Below the pieces are notes generated by a model. The model did no database searches. It was not told the origin of the DNA and saw only the letters and a list, made by a program, of their open reading frames with translations. A stretch of DNA of 64,000 bases from Chloroflexi bacterium UBA4730 (GTDB taxonomy: Bacteria; Chloroflexota; Limnocylindria; P2-11E): the NCBI GenBank assembly GCA_002404155.1, contig DHJC01000023.1:120010-184009 (forward strand), given 5' to 3'. Position 1 is the first letter of the stretch. Each line of letters begins with the position of its first letter. The position numbers and the translations under genes were made by a program. Below, piece by piece: positions 33,745 through 42,339 of the stretch.

Positions 33745-34086
33745 CTAGTAGCGAGCTCCGCGCGATGCCGACGGCCGCACCTGCTCGAAGCAGGAGCTGC
33801 AGTAGACCGGCTTGTCGCCGCGAGGCTGGAACGGAACGCGTGCCTCACCGCCGCAGTTGCTGCAGGTCGCGGTGAAGAACTCGCGCGGGCCACCCATACC
33901 CCGACCACCGCCGTACATGCCGCCACCCGCGCCGCCACCGGTCGACCGGCGCGCCGCGCGGCACGACGGGCACCGGCCCGGCTCGTTCACGAGACCACGG
34001 GACTGGTAGAACTCCTGCTCTCCCGCGGTCCAGATAAATTCCTGACCGCAGTCCTTGCAGGTCAGGGTCTTGTCAGAGAAGCTCAC
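33745..34086 (-). CDS. Zinc-ribbon protein with Gly-rich linker
   Basis: A 113-residue protein. The N-terminal zinc ribbon contains CKDCGQEFIW and CPSCR; a Gly/Met/Arg-rich linker (GGGAGGGMYGGGRGMGG) follows; the C-terminal ribbon contains CSNCGGEARVPF and CSSCF. Each CxxC pair is matched, giving two predicted zinc sites. The start is GTG 34086 (VSFSDKTLTC), preceded by a GGGAGG site; the longer reading from 34155 has no support. Similar small proteins are widespread in Chloroflexota and Actinobacteria and are often predicted to bind nucleic acid, but no function is established. Upstream, 34087-34186 holds no gene. Confidence 0.85.
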   Translation of the reverse strand: MSFSDKTLTCKDCGQEFIWTAGEQEFYQSRGLVNEPGRCPSCRAARRSTGGGAGGGMYGGGRGMGGPREFFTATCSNCGGEARVPFQPRGDKPVYCSSCFEQVRPSASRGARY

Positions 34087-34186
34087 GGTGAAGCTTCCTC
34101 CCTTTTTGTTTGCTGGCTTCTCGAGCCGCGCTCGGTCTCGGGAGGACTGCCTCACTCGACGCTCGCGTTGATAGCTCTTGTCGCCG

Positions 34187-34753
34187 CTACCCCCCTTTGG
34201 AGGGCGGCACGAATGTACCAGCGGGGCTGCCCGGGGGGAAGACCTCGCCCAGCCAATCGTCGTACCACTGGCCGCTGCGGAATCCGTAACGCTTCAGCAG
34301 GCCCATTTGCCGGTAGCCCGACTTCTCGTTCGCCCGGCGGCTGCCGCGATTCCGCAGCGAGATCCAGTTGTGGACGCGATGCAGCCGCATTTCCCGCCAG
34401 GCGAATTCGGTCCGGAGCCGTACCGCCTCCGTTGCGATGCCGCGGCCATACAGATCGGCCCGGCCGATGAAGATCCCGCTCTCGCAATCGCGCGCGACCC
34501 AGTCGATGTCGAAGAGCCCGGCGAAGCCGACGGTCTCGTCCTCGTACGCGATCGACCAGATGACGCGCGTCGGATCGTCCGCGTTCTTCTTGTGTCGCTC
34601 CGCGAAGGCTTCGTCACGGAAGTCGGCGGTGCGACCACCCCAGAAGCGCGTCGTCTCGGGCTCCAGCATCCACCGAACGAAGATCTTGGCGTCGTCGAGC
34701 GTCGGCGCCCGGAGCGTCACGCCGTTCTTGCCGTCGAGGCGCGGTCCGAACAT
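34187..34753 (-). CDS. GNAT acetyltransferase (RimJ/RimL type)
   Basis: A 188-residue GNAT protein of the ribosomal-protein-acetylating or antibiotic-modifying type. It begins with LRAPTLDDAKIFVRWM, shows the central strand IFIGRADLYGRGIATEAVRL with the acetyl-CoA pyrophosphate loop, and ends with the helix NRGSRRANEKSGYR. The acceptor is unknown. The ATG abuts the stop of the upstream GNAT gene with no gap. Codon use resembles the neighbourhood. Confidence 0.88.
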   Translation of the reverse strand: MFGPRLDGKNGVTLRAPTLDDAKIFVRWMLEPETTRFWGGRTADFRDEAFAERHKKNADDPTRVIWSIAYEDETVGFAGLFDIDWVARDCESGIFIGRADLYGRGIATEAVRLRTEFAWREMRLHRVHNWISLRNRGSRRANEKSGYRQMGLLKRYGFRSGQWYDDWLGEVFPPGSPAGTFVPPSKGG

Positions 34754-35350
34754 CTAACGCTCGCTGTCTTCGCCCAGCGGCGGGTACTCGCGTTCGTCCG
34801 GCCAGCGTTCGTTCCAGGTGTCGCGCTCCATTTGATACAGGTACTGATCGACGTAGGCGCCGTCGCGGTAATACACGCCGTGCCCGTGGCCGAAGCGCAC
34901 GTAGCCGAGCCGTTCCAGGATGCGCTGCCGTCCGACGTCGTCCGCGGCGACTCGGTCGATGGCCGCGAGCCGCAGGTTCATGAAGTCGAACGCCCACCGG
35001 TGGAGCGTGAGTGCCGCGTCCCAGCCGTATCCCTTGCGCGCGTGCTCGGGATCGATGACGAACTGGTCGATCGAGATGCCGTCGGCGTGCGGCGCGCCGT
35101 CGAAGTGGATCCGCGCGTAGCCCACGAGCTGATCGGCGGCAGCAATGGACCAGAGCACGCTCGACTTGTCCTTCGCCTGCTCCGTCCACCGTTCCTTCCA
35201 GGTCGCGGTGGCCGCGGGCTCGTGCCAGCGGCCGACCGGCCCGGCCCGCCGGATGCGCATGTCGGCCGCCCAGCGCTTGTGCGCCTCGAGATCCGCATCC
35301 GCCGGCACGCGCAGCGTCGTTTTCCTGCCGCGCACCGTCCCACCGAACAT
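34754..35350 (-). CDS. GNAT acetyltransferase (RimJ/RimL type)
   Basis: A 198-residue GNAT protein paralogous to the following one: LRVPADADLEAHKRWA at the start, the acetyl-CoA loop region IDPEHARKGYGWDAAL, and the GRQRILERLGYVRFGHG C-terminal element. It is immediately upstream of the second GNAT, so they form a two-gene unit that probably came from duplication. Substrate unknown. It is followed upstream by the sensor kinase's 3' end 17 nt away on the same strand. Confidence 0.88.
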   Translation of the reverse strand: MFGGTVRGRKTTLRVPADADLEAHKRWAADMRIRRAGPVGRWHEPAATATWKERWTEQAKDKSSVLWSIAAADQLVGYARIHFDGAPHADGISIDQFVIDPEHARKGYGWDAALTLHRWAFDFMNLRLAAIDRVAADDVGRQRILERLGYVRFGHGHGVYYRDGAYVDQYLYQMERDTWNERWPDEREYPPLGEDSER

Positions 35351-35367
35351 GGCGTGGAGTGTAGGAA

Positions 35368-36771
35368 CTACGTCGCGGCGGGAAGGTGGATCGCGAACTC
35401 CGCGCCGCCGCCGGGCGCGTTCCGCGCGTCGATCGATCCACCGTGCGCTTGGGCGATGGCCTGCGCGATCGCCAGTCCGAGGCCCGCGCCCGCGCGCGCA
35501 GCCGCGTTATCCCCACGCCAGAAGCGCGCGAACAACTTGCGCTCGGTGCCGGGCGGCAGGCCGGTGCCCTGATCGCGCACGCGGACGACGATCTCGCCGG
35601 CGAGGCGCTCTCCGTTCACGTGGACGATCGCGCCGCGGGGCGAATGCTTCACCGCGTTGTCGAGCACGTTGATGAATAGCTGCGACAGCCGATCGGGATC
35701 GCCCACGACCGGGAGCACGCCGGCCTGGACGTCGAACGACACGCCGGCCTCACGTGCCTGGACGTCGAGCGCCGCGACCGCGCCGCGCAGCAGATCCGTG
35801 GCGGCGACCTGCTCGTGGGCGAGACGCTGAACGCCCGCCTCCAGCTTCGCGACCTGCAACAGTCCCTCGACCATCCGCACCAGCCGCCGGGCCTCACGCT
35901 GGATGACCTCGGCGGCGCGCGGCACGCCGTCACCGCGGGCCTCGCCTTCGGCGATCGCCTGCGCGAATCCGTGGATCGACGTGAGCGGCGTGCGGAGCTC
36001 GTGCGAGATGTCCGCGAGGAACGCCTGCTCGCTGGCACGGGCGCGTTCGATCTCGCCGGCCATCTCGTTGAACGCGCCACCCAGCGCCTGCACTTCCGTC
36101 GGTCCCGCGAGCGGGACCCGCGCGGTCTGATCCGAGGCGAACGCGCGCACGCCGCCGACGAGCCGGCGCAGCGGGCTGGTGATCGTGCGCGCGAGGAGAC
36201 CGGCGACGACGAGCGCGAAGCCCGCCGCGATGATCCCCGCGATCACGAGCGAGGGGAGCAGCGCCCGGATCACGTCGGCGAACACGGCGCGCGGTCGCGC
36301 GACGACGATGAACCCCTGGCCGCCGGCGCCGAGGGCGGCAGTGCGTAGCTGCTGCTGCACGAAGATCCAGACCTCGCCGTCCTGGTCGGTGAATTGACCG
36401 ATACCGGTCGCATCGACGACCGGGAGGCGCGCGTTGAGCATCGTGGCACCGCTATCGAGGAGCACGCGCCGCTGCGCGTTGTTCGGGGTGGGGTTGTTGC
36501 CCGGGCTCACGATGAGCACGCGCGCGTTCGCGGCCTGCACCTGCTCTTCCAGGCTCGCGATCGCGTCGCGCGGCTGCACGCCGTTGCGGACGGCGGTCTG
36601 GATCGCGGTCTGGAACGGCGCGGCCAGCTCCTGCAGGCGGATGCGCGTGACGTCGTTCTCGTACTTCAATAGGAGACCGCCGATCGCGAGACCGGCGACG
36701 AGCAGACCGACCGCGACGACCGCGAGATATGAGAGGAACAACCGTCCGGCGATGCTGCGCAGCGGATCCAT
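35368..36771 (-). CDS. Membrane sensor histidine kinase
   Basis: A 467-residue kinase. One helix near residues 10-35, an extracytoplasmic sensing region of about 120 residues, a second helix (about 165-190), a HAMP linker (LLARTITSPLRRLVGGVRAF), HisKA with the H-box FLADISHELRTPLTSIHGF, and HATPase motifs VLDNAVKHSPRGA, DQGTGLPPG and AGLGLAIAQAIAQAHGG. The sensing domain has no recognised ligand motif. The ATG overlaps the stop of the response regulator (TGATG), which is the usual regulator-then-kinase order. The signal is unknown. Confidence 0.93.
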   Translation of the reverse strand: MDPLRSIAGRLFLSYLAVVAVGLLVAGLAIGGLLLKYENDVTRIRLQELAAPFQTAIQTAVRNGVQPRDAIASLEEQVQAANARVLIVSPGNNPTPNNAQRRVLLDSGATMLNARLPVVDATGIGQFTDQDGEVWIFVQQQLRTAALGAGGQGFIVVARPRAVFADVIRALLPSLVIAGIIAAGFALVVAGLLARTITSPLRRLVGGVRAFASDQTARVPLAGPTEVQALGGAFNEMAGEIERARASEQAFLADISHELRTPLTSIHGFAQAIAEGEARGDGVPRAAEVIQREARRLVRMVEGLLQVAKLEAGVQRLAHEQVAATDLLRGAVAALDVQAREAGVSFDVQAGVLPVVGDPDRLSQLFINVLDNAVKHSPRGAIVHVNGERLAGEIVVRVRDQGTGLPPGTERKLFARFWRGDNAAARAGAGLGLAIAQAIAQAHGGSIDARNAPGGGAEFAIHLPAAT

Positions 36772-37448
36772 CACGCCGGCGGGACGAGCTTGTACCCGAC
36801 GCCCCAGACGGTCTCGATCTTCGCCTTCGCGCCGTTCAGCTTGTCGCGCAGCTGCTTCACGTGGACGTCCACCGTCCGCGTCTCGCCGGGATATGCGAAG
36901 CCCCACACGTTCTCGAGGAGCTTGTCCCGGGTGAGGACAATGCCTGGTTGCCGGCAGAACGCCTCGAGGAGCTCGAACTCCTTCGCGCGCAGCGACACCT
37001 GCTGCCCGTCGACCGTCACTTCGTGTTTCGCTGGATCGAGCGTGAGGTTTCCGATCTCGAGCGGCCGCGTCCCGCCGCTGCCCGTCGCGCGACGGATCAC
37101 GGCGTTCACGCGCGCGACGAGCTCGCGCGGGTTGAACGGCTTCGTCAGGTAATCGTCGAGACCTGCGTCGAGCCCCGCGATCGTTTGCACATCTTCCGCC
37201 CGTGCGGTCAGGGCCACGACGGGAGCGTCGTGCTTCCGCCGAAACTCGGCGAAGAGCTCGAGGCCGTCGGCGTCGGGAAGGCCGAGATCGAGCACGACGC
37301 ACGCCGGTGCCCCGCGGGTGAACGCCTCGCGGGCCTCCGCTCCGGTCGCACAGTGCTCGACGACGAAGCCGGCGTTCTTGAGGTACAGGGTCACGAGCTC
37401 GGCCACCGATGGGTCGTCCTCGATGACCACGACACGCGTGCCGCTCAC
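36771..37448 (-). CDS. OmpR/PhoB-family response regulator
   Basis: A 225-residue regulator. The receiver has the acidic pair in VIEDDPS, phospho-acceptor Asp54 in VVLDLGLPDADG, the Thr in ALTARAED and the Lys in TKPFNPRELVAR. The winged-helix output domain shows VSLRAKEFELLEAFCRQPG, TRDKLLENVWGF and the RTVDVHVKQLRDKL recognition helix. Cognate partner of the overlapping kinase gene. Targets cannot be read from the window. Confidence 0.95.
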   Translation of the reverse strand: MSGTRVVVIEDDPSVAELVTLYLKNAGFVVEHCATGAEAREAFTRGAPACVVLDLGLPDADGLELFAEFRRKHDAPVVALTARAEDVQTIAGLDAGLDDYLTKPFNPRELVARVNAVIRRATGSGGTRPLEIGNLTLDPAKHEVTVDGQQVSLRAKEFELLEAFCRQPGIVLTRDKLLENVWGFAYPGETRTVDVHVKQLRDKLNGAKAKIETVWGVGYKLVPPA

Positions 37449-37469
37449 GCCTCGAATGCTAGGGCGGTG

Positions 37470-38165
37470 CTAGACGGCGACCGCCAGCGGGTGGGTGAGC
37501 GCGTCGGCCACCGCTTGGACCTGACGCGCCGAGGTTTCCGATCGCGTGGCCCGCGAGCGCATGCGCTCGGCAAGGGCCTCGATGCCGCAGACGACCGGGA
37601 CGGGCGAGCTCGCGCAATCATCGCCGGTCCCGCGCTCGAGGAGGACGTACGCGTCGACATTCGTGCGAATGTGACCGCCGCCGGAGATATCGGTCCGCAC
37701 GCGCGTCGCGTTGTCCCGCGCGCGACGCGACGGCGAGTCGGCGAGGTGGTGGAGGCCCTGCGCCTCGACGCGATGCCAGCCGTCGTTGTAGCAACCGAAG
37801 ACCGCGTCCTCACCCAGCGGCTCGATGGCGAAGATGCCCGACGGCCCGACGACCACGACCGGCACGACCGGACCGCCGTCACGCGGCGGGTATTCGGTGA
37901 GCACGACGTACTGCGGGCCGAGCGCCGTCGTCAGCTTGTCGGCGACGCGCTCCGCGAGCCTGCCGCCGTCGCGGGCACCGAGTGCGCGGATGCACTCGCG
38001 CACGGAGAGGACGAGCGGCGGGAGTATGAGCGCGTAGAAGAGCGGACCGGCAAGCTCCTTCGCCACGGCCGCGGTGCCGAGCGCGAGAGCCAGCCAGAAA
38101 CACGCGGCGCGCAGATTGCGCCGCCAACGCACCGGCCGTGTCGCCCTGGAAGCAAGGATCGCCAC
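37470..38165 (-). CDS. Membrane protein with NERD-like domain (divergent)
   Basis: A 231-residue protein. Two hydrophobic segments near the N-terminus (about residues 18-55) are followed by a soluble domain. LAERVADKLTTALGPQYVVL and VVGPSGIFAIEPLG resemble the NERD (nuclease-related) fold, where GxSGIFxIE is typical. The canonical lysine after the Glu (ETK) is missing, so nuclease activity is doubtful. Start ATG 38165. It lies 22 nt upstream of the two-component genes on the same strand, but no functional link is visible. Hypothetical. Confidence 0.6.
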   Translation of the reverse strand: MAILASRATRPVRWRRNLRAACFWLALALGTAAVAKELAGPLFYALILPPLVLSVRECIRALGARDGGRLAERVADKLTTALGPQYVVLTEYPPRDGGPVVPVVVVGPSGIFAIEPLGEDAVFGCYNDGWHRVEAQGLHHLADSPSRRARDNATRVRTDISGGGHIRTNVDAYVLLERGTGDDCASSPVPVVCGIEALAERMRSRATRSETSARQVQAVADALTHPLAVAV

Positions 38166-38275
38166 GGAGTCACTCCCTTATGTCGCCGCCCGCTGGTGAG
38201 GACTCGATGCTCGCCCCCCGCCCGCGAGGGGACAAGTAGGAGAGTCGTACTAGAGGTCCGGTTAGCCTCGACCGG

Positions 38276-39307
38276 ATGTCACTCCGATCCGAGATCGCCG
38301 AGCAGCCCGTGGCCGTCCGGCGGCTCCTCGAAGTCGGCTGGCCCGAGGCCCGCACCCTCGCCCGACCCTTGGCGGCCGGCGAGCACCTGACCATCGCCGG
38401 CCGAGGCTCGTCGGACAACGCCGCCACCTACGGGAAATACCTGTTCGAGAGCCTCGCCGGCCTGGTCACCGCCCTCGCCGCCCCGTCGCTGGTGACCCGC
38501 TACCGGACCCCGCCGAACTTCGCGCGCGGCGCCGTCATCGGGATCTCCCAGTCCGGCGCCGCGCCCGACGTCGCCGCCGTGCTCGCCGAGGCCCGTGCGG
38601 TCCGGGCGCCCACGGTGGCCATCACGAACCGCGCCTCCTCCCTATTGGCCCGCACGGCCCAGGAGACGTTCCTCCTCCGGTGTGGCCCCGAGCGTTCGGT
38701 CGCCGCGACGAAGACGTACACCGCGACCTGCGTCGCGCTCGCGCTGCTCGCGGCGAACGCCGCGGAGTCGCGCGGCCGCAGCGCGCTGTCGCTCGCCGGT
38801 CTCGTCGAGAGCGTCGCTGAGGCCGAGGGCACGGAGCGCGATGCCGATCGCGTGGCGCGCAAGATCGGGAAAGCGCGCGCGATCGTGGTGCTTGGCCGGG
38901 GCTACGAGTACGCGACGGCCCTTGAGGCGGCACTCAAGATCAAGGAGCTTGCGCGCGTCTGGGCCGAGCCGTACTCGAGCGCGGACTTCGCCCACGGCCC
39001 GATCGCGCTCCTCGAGACGGGCGTTCCAGTCCTGCTCTTTGGCGCGCGCGGCGCGGCGCAGTCAGAGGCCCGGGCGCTCTCGCGCACGTTGCGGTCGAAG
39101 GGCGCGCGGGTCTACGCGGTGACGAACGATCCGGGGATGGCCGAGCTCGCCGACGACGCCGTGCTCCTGCGCGCGCCGCTCTCAGAGGCGCTCACGCCGA
39201 TCAGCTTCGCCGTCGTGGCGCAGCTCGTCGCGCTCTGCCTCGCACGCCGGCTCGGGCGCGACGTGGAGCGCCCGCGCGGCCTTTCGAAGGTGACCCGGAC
39301 CCGCTAG
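38276..39307 (+). CDS. Double-SIS-domain sugar isomerase / glucosamine-6-phosphate deaminase-like protein
   Basis: A 343-residue protein with two SIS folds, as in the isomerase half of GlmS and in NagB-II/AgaS-type deaminases. The first domain shows IAGRGSSDNAA and GISQSGAAPDV, followed by ERSVAATKTYT, as in GlmS-like enzymes. The second shows VVLGRGYEYATALEAALKIKE and AEPYSSADFAHGP. No glutamine amidotransferase domain is present, which favours a deaminase or aldose-ketose isomerase. Adjacent to the amino-sugar recycling operon, it probably converts GlcN-6-P or a related phosphosugar. Its 3' end overlaps the convergent XRE gene by 107 nt. Confidence 0.88.
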   Translation: MSLRSEIAEQPVAVRRLLEVGWPEARTLARPLAAGEHLTIAGRGSSDNAATYGKYLFESLAGLVTALAAPSLVTRYRTPPNFARGAVIGISQSGAAPDVAAVLAEARAVRAPTVAITNRASSLLARTAQETFLLRCGPERSVAATKTYTATCVALALLAANAAESRGRSALSLAGLVESVAEAEGTERDADRVARKIGKARAIVVLGRGYEYATALEAALKIKELARVWAEPYSSADFAHGPIALLETGVPVLLFGARGAAQSEARALSRTLRSKGARVYAVTNDPGMAELADDAVLLRAPLSEALTPISFAVVAQLVALCLARRLGRDVERPRGLSKVTRTR

Positions 39308-39743
39308 CGCGTTTCCGCGGGGCGGGCTTCCGGACGGTCTCGGATCGGGGCGCCGCACCGGCCTTAACGGTGGCCTTCTGCGCCGGCGCGGACTTCTGCG
39401 TGCTTGCGCCCTTTGGAGCGGCTGCGCCCTTTGGAGCGGCTGCGCCCTTTGGAGCGGCTGCGCCCTTTGGAGCAGCTGCGCCTTTGAGAGAGAAGTCGAC
39501 GGTCAGCTCGTAGCCGTACACCGTCGCGAGTCGCGCGAGCGACCGGAGCGACGGCAGATAGCGTGGGTCTTCCATGCGCCGGAGCTGCGTCTGCGAGGTC
39601 CCGAGCTTGCGCGCGGCGGCCCGCTCCGACAGTCCGGCCGAGTGGCGAAGGTCGCTCACGGAGCGCGCGACCGCGCTCGCGAGCGGATCGGGCGGCAGCT
39701 GCTGCGCTGCCGCAAGGGTCGTGTCCTTCAGTGTCTCCCGCAC
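39201..39743 (-). CDS. XRE-type HTH protein with GAAAPK repeats and basic tail
   Basis: A 180-residue protein. Residues about 25-75 form an XRE helix-turn-helix (SVSDLRHSAGLSERAAARKLGT, SLARLATVYG). Then comes a run of six-residue repeats (GAAAPK) and a very basic Ala/Pro/Arg/Ser tail resembling histone H1 tails. It is probably a DNA-binding regulator whose tail adds nonspecific DNA affinity. The last 36 codons lie antisense to the end of the sugar isomerase gene. The basic tail could partly be an accident of the high-GC antisense frame after loss of an earlier stop. It lies just downstream of the cell-wall recycling operon. Confidence 0.75.
   Translation of the reverse strand: MRETLKDTTLAAAQQLPPDPLASAVARSVSDLRHSAGLSERAAARKLGTSQTQLRRMEDPRYLPSLRSLARLATVYGYELTVDFSLKGAAAPKGAAAPKGAAAPKGAAAPKGASTQKSAPAQKATVKAGAAPRSETVRKPAPRKRASGSGSPSKGRAGAPRRARAGVRGRARRAAPRRRS
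39403..39485. repeat. Tandem 18-bp repeats inside the XRE gene
   Basis: Four and a half near-identical copies of GCTGCGCCCTTTGGAGCG (plus-strand reading), the middle ones exact, encode repeated GAAAPK on the minus strand. Near-perfect identity suggests recent slippage expansion. Confidence 0.85.
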
Positions 39744-39809
39744 CCGTAGATGGTATCGGGCGGTCCGGTGCGTCCGTACATAGGACGAACGTACTGTCGA
39801 TAAGAGTCG

Positions 39810-40772
39810 TTACCGTTCCGCTTCCGCCGCGAAGGCGTCGATCACGTCGCGCTTCTCCGTGTCGTATGCGAACAGGATCGCGCCGTCGCACCCGGCATCG
39901 CGCGCAGCGCGCACGTGATCGCGCATGAGTGCACGTTCCCCGTCGTACGCCATCAGCCCACCCCACATGGGTGTTGACGGAGCGGCGCCGCGCGCCGCGC
40001 CGAGCAGCCGGCGTACCTCCGCGGTATCGGTCCGGTACGCCATCGGGCAGACGAGGTCGATCAGCTTCTCCGCGGCCCACTCGGGCCATCGCTGCAGGAC
40101 GCGCTCGCGCGCGACCGCCGGATCCGGGAAGACGGCGGCGGAGATGACGATCTCCGGCCGCGCCGCACGGAGCCGTGCGGATGTCTCGCGCACGAGCGCG
40201 GTGATCGCCCGGTGGTCATCGGGTGACCTCGCATACGTCGCCTGCGGGTAGCGGATGTAGTCGTGGTGGAAGCCCTCGACCGCGTACCGCCGCACGATGT
40301 CCGTGAAGACCTCCACCGTGTGCGAGCGTGCCGCCGCGTTCGTGGGATCGATGTAGGTTCCCTCCCAGTCGCTCCCGCCGACCGGATCGAGGTACCGCAC
40401 GCCGTCGGGCCGAAGGAGCCAGTCCGGATGGGCGTTCACGAGGTGGGCCGGCGACCGAGGAAGGCTGTCACCCGGGCTCGACCAGACAAAGGTCCCGTTC
40501 GCCCAGGCGTGGATGCGCACGCCGACGGCAGCGCCCCCGCGCACGAGATGCGCGAGTGGATCGAGGGCCGGGTCCTCGAGCGCCTCGGCCCGCGGTTCGA
40601 GCGCGCTCGCGTAGTACGCATCGCCGCGGCCCCGCACCTGGACGACGAGGTCGCGGATGTTCCAGCCGACGCTGTCCGCAAGGAGGTCGTCGATCCCGCG
40701 CGTCGTCGTGATCCGGTCGCGCACGACCCACAGCGCCTTTTGAAATGAGCCGCGGGCGCTTGCGAAGATCAT
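39810..40772 (-). CDS. Glycoside-hydrolase-like protein (GHL10 family)
   Basis: A 320-residue TIM-barrel protein of the GHL10 (putative glycosyl hydrolase) group. Signature parts: ALWVVRDRITTTRGIDDLLA, VQVRGRGDAYYAS, GVRIHAWANGTFVW, GSDWEGTYIDPTN, VEGFHHDYIRYPQ with a likely catalytic Asp, and VCPMAYRTD. Family members are predicted to act on cell-wall or exopolysaccharide sugars. No signal peptide is evident, so it may be cytosolic. The ATG overlaps the YdjC-family gene (ATGA), so it is the last gene of the cell-wall recycling operon. Activity not established. Confidence 0.85.
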   Translation of the reverse strand: MIFASARGSFQKALWVVRDRITTTRGIDDLLADSVGWNIRDLVVQVRGRGDAYYASALEPRAEALEDPALDPLAHLVRGGAAVGVRIHAWANGTFVWSSPGDSLPRSPAHLVNAHPDWLLRPDGVRYLDPVGGSDWEGTYIDPTNAAARSHTVEVFTDIVRRYAVEGFHHDYIRYPQATYARSPDDHRAITALVRETSARLRAARPEIVISAAVFPDPAVARERVLQRWPEWAAEKLIDLVCPMAYRTDTAEVRRLLGAARGAAPSTPMWGGLMAYDGERALMRDHVRAARDAGCDGAILFAYDTEKRDVIDAFAAEAER

Positions 40773-41533
40773 CGGACGGCGGTGTAGGTCGAGAGCGTGA
40801 TGCCGTTCCGCGCGATCGCGGTCTTGATGCGCGGATCGGTGAGGGTCGCGAGCTCGGCGACCCGAAGCGCGGCGTAGGTCGACGTGCGCGCGAGCTCCGC
40901 GTCGGGCTCACCGGGATGGCAGCCGAGCTCGGTCACCCCAGCGTCGATCTCGGCGAGGATCCGCTCGAGCGTCGGGATATCCACGTGGTCGTCGTGCTGG
41001 AAGTCGCGGCGGTAGCGATCGACGGTCGGTACGCCGGCCGCGCGAAGCCGATCGCGTTGCACGTCGTCGTGCGGTCGCACGGCGGTGCCCGTCTCGCTCG
41101 CAAGCGCGATGACGGCCCACTCGAGCGCGGGCTCGTCGTGCAGCCAATGGTGGGAGTCGAGGTGCGTAGGCGCGCGCCCGAGGAGCTCGCGGGCCCGCGC
41201 GAATTGCGCGCGGTACTCGGTCAATGCCTCATCGCGATCCGCGCGGCCCGTTCCGAGGAACGCGGCCCGCACCCGCGGGAACGATCCGTCGCGCTCCACG
41301 AGCGACGGGACCGCCCCGGGATCGGAGATCGGCCGCCCGTACGTGAGGGTCAGATGCACGCCGACATCGAGTGATGGGGTCGCCCGGGCGGCGCGTGCCG
41401 CAGCGTCCGCCGCGGGCGCGCTCACCATGAGCGTCGTCGCGGTGACGATCCCGTCGCGGTGGGCCCGCAGGATGCCCGCGTTCACGCCGCGAGCGCGCCC
41501 GAAGTCATCCGCGTTGACGATCAGCCGCTTCAT
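40769..41533 (-). CDS. ChbG/YdjC-family carbohydrate deacetylase
   Basis: A 254-residue YdjC/ChbG-family protein that removes acetyl groups from N-acetylated sugars such as chitooligosaccharides. Motifs: the metal-binding DDFG at the N-terminus (IVNADDFGRARGVN), GVHLTLTYGRP, LDSHHWLH and ELGCHPGEPD. Length is normal for the family. It is coupled by 4-nt overlaps to both murQ and the GHL10 gene, which places its substrate among GlcNAc- or MurNAc-containing fragments. Confidence 0.9.
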   Translation of the reverse strand: MKRLIVNADDFGRARGVNAGILRAHRDGIVTATTLMVSAPAADAAARAARATPSLDVGVHLTLTYGRPISDPGAVPSLVERDGSFPRVRAAFLGTGRADRDEALTEYRAQFARARELLGRAPTHLDSHHWLHDEPALEWAVIALASETGTAVRPHDDVQRDRLRAAGVPTVDRYRRDFQHDDHVDIPTLERILAEIDAGVTELGCHPGEPDAELARTSTYAALRVAELATLTDPRIKTAIARNGITLSTYTAVR

Positions 41534-42339
41534 CGGCCGTCGATCGCCCGACGCACGCTCCAGTCACTTGCCTCGAGCTTTGCCCGCGCCGCGTCCTCGC
41601 CGATCCCGAGCTCGTCACTCACCATCCGGATGGCGCGGGCGCGCAGCTTCGCGTTCGTCGGTCGCAGATCGATCATGAGATCGCCTTTCGTGCGACCGCT
41701 CCGGATCATCGCCGCGGTCGACAGCATGTTCAGCACGAGCTTCGTGGCCGTCCCGGCCTTCAGCCGGCTCGAGCCGGCCAGGATCTCGGCACCGACATCG
41801 ACGACGATCGGGATGTCCACGGCCGTTGCGAGCGCGGATCCGGAGACGCATGTGACGCACGCCGTGCGCGCACCGAAGGTCCGCGCCGCGTTCACCGCGG
41901 CGATGACGTAGCGGGCCGAGCCGCTGGCGGAGAGACCGACGACGACGTCACCCCTGCGCGCGACCTGCGCGATGTCGCGCTCGCCCGCGGCCGGATCATC
42001 TTCCGCGCCCTCGATCGAGCGCCGCAGCGCCGCGTCGCCCCCGGCGATGACGCCGTGGACGAGATCGGGCTCGACGCCAAAGGTCGGTGGCGCCTCGCTC
42101 GCGTCCAGGACGCCGAGACGTCCGCTCGTGCCCGCGCCGACGTACCGCAGCCGCCCGCCGGCCCCGAACGCGGCGGCGATCGCGTCGGCCGCGCGTGCGA
42201 TGTCGGGGAGCGCGGATCGGATCGCATCCGGCAGCGTCGCGTCCTCATCGGCCATGAGCCCGACGATCGCGCTGGTCGACATCGACGCGAGCCCTGCGGC
42301 CTTCGGGTTCCGCCGCTCGGTGCCGGGAAGATCGGTCAC
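41530..42339 (-). CDS. murQ: N-acetylmuramic acid 6-phosphate etherase
   Basis: A 269-residue MurQ. It cleaves the lactyl ether of MurNAc-6-P to give GlcNAc-6-P and D-lactate. The N-terminal ERRNPKAAGLASMSTSAIV matches the MurQ start. The SIS-domain motifs are GAGTSGRLGVLDASEAPPTFG, GGDAALRRSIEGAEDD, and VVGLSASGSARYV; SSRLKAGTATKLVLNMLST closes the site. The GTG at 42339 overlaps the stop of the GlcNAc kinase gene (GTGA). It works directly after AnmK in recycling of anhydroMurNAc. Confidence 0.95.
   Translation of the reverse strand: MTDLPGTERRNPKAAGLASMSTSAIVGLMADEDATLPDAIRSALPDIARAADAIAAAFGAGGRLRYVGAGTSGRLGVLDASEAPPTFGVEPDLVHGVIAGGDAALRRSIEGAEDDPAAGERDIAQVARRGDVVVGLSASGSARYVIAAVNAARTFGARTACVTCVSGSALATAVDIPIVVDVGAEILAGSSRLKAGTATKLVLNMLSTAAMIRSGRTKGDLMIDLRPTNAKLRARAIRMVSDELGIGEDAARAKLEASDWSVRRAIDGR

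Noticed and set aside
34087..34155. N-terminal extension of the zinc-ribbon protein from 34155
   Set aside because: The GTG at 34086 has a GGGAGG site at the right distance, and the extension lacks conserved character.
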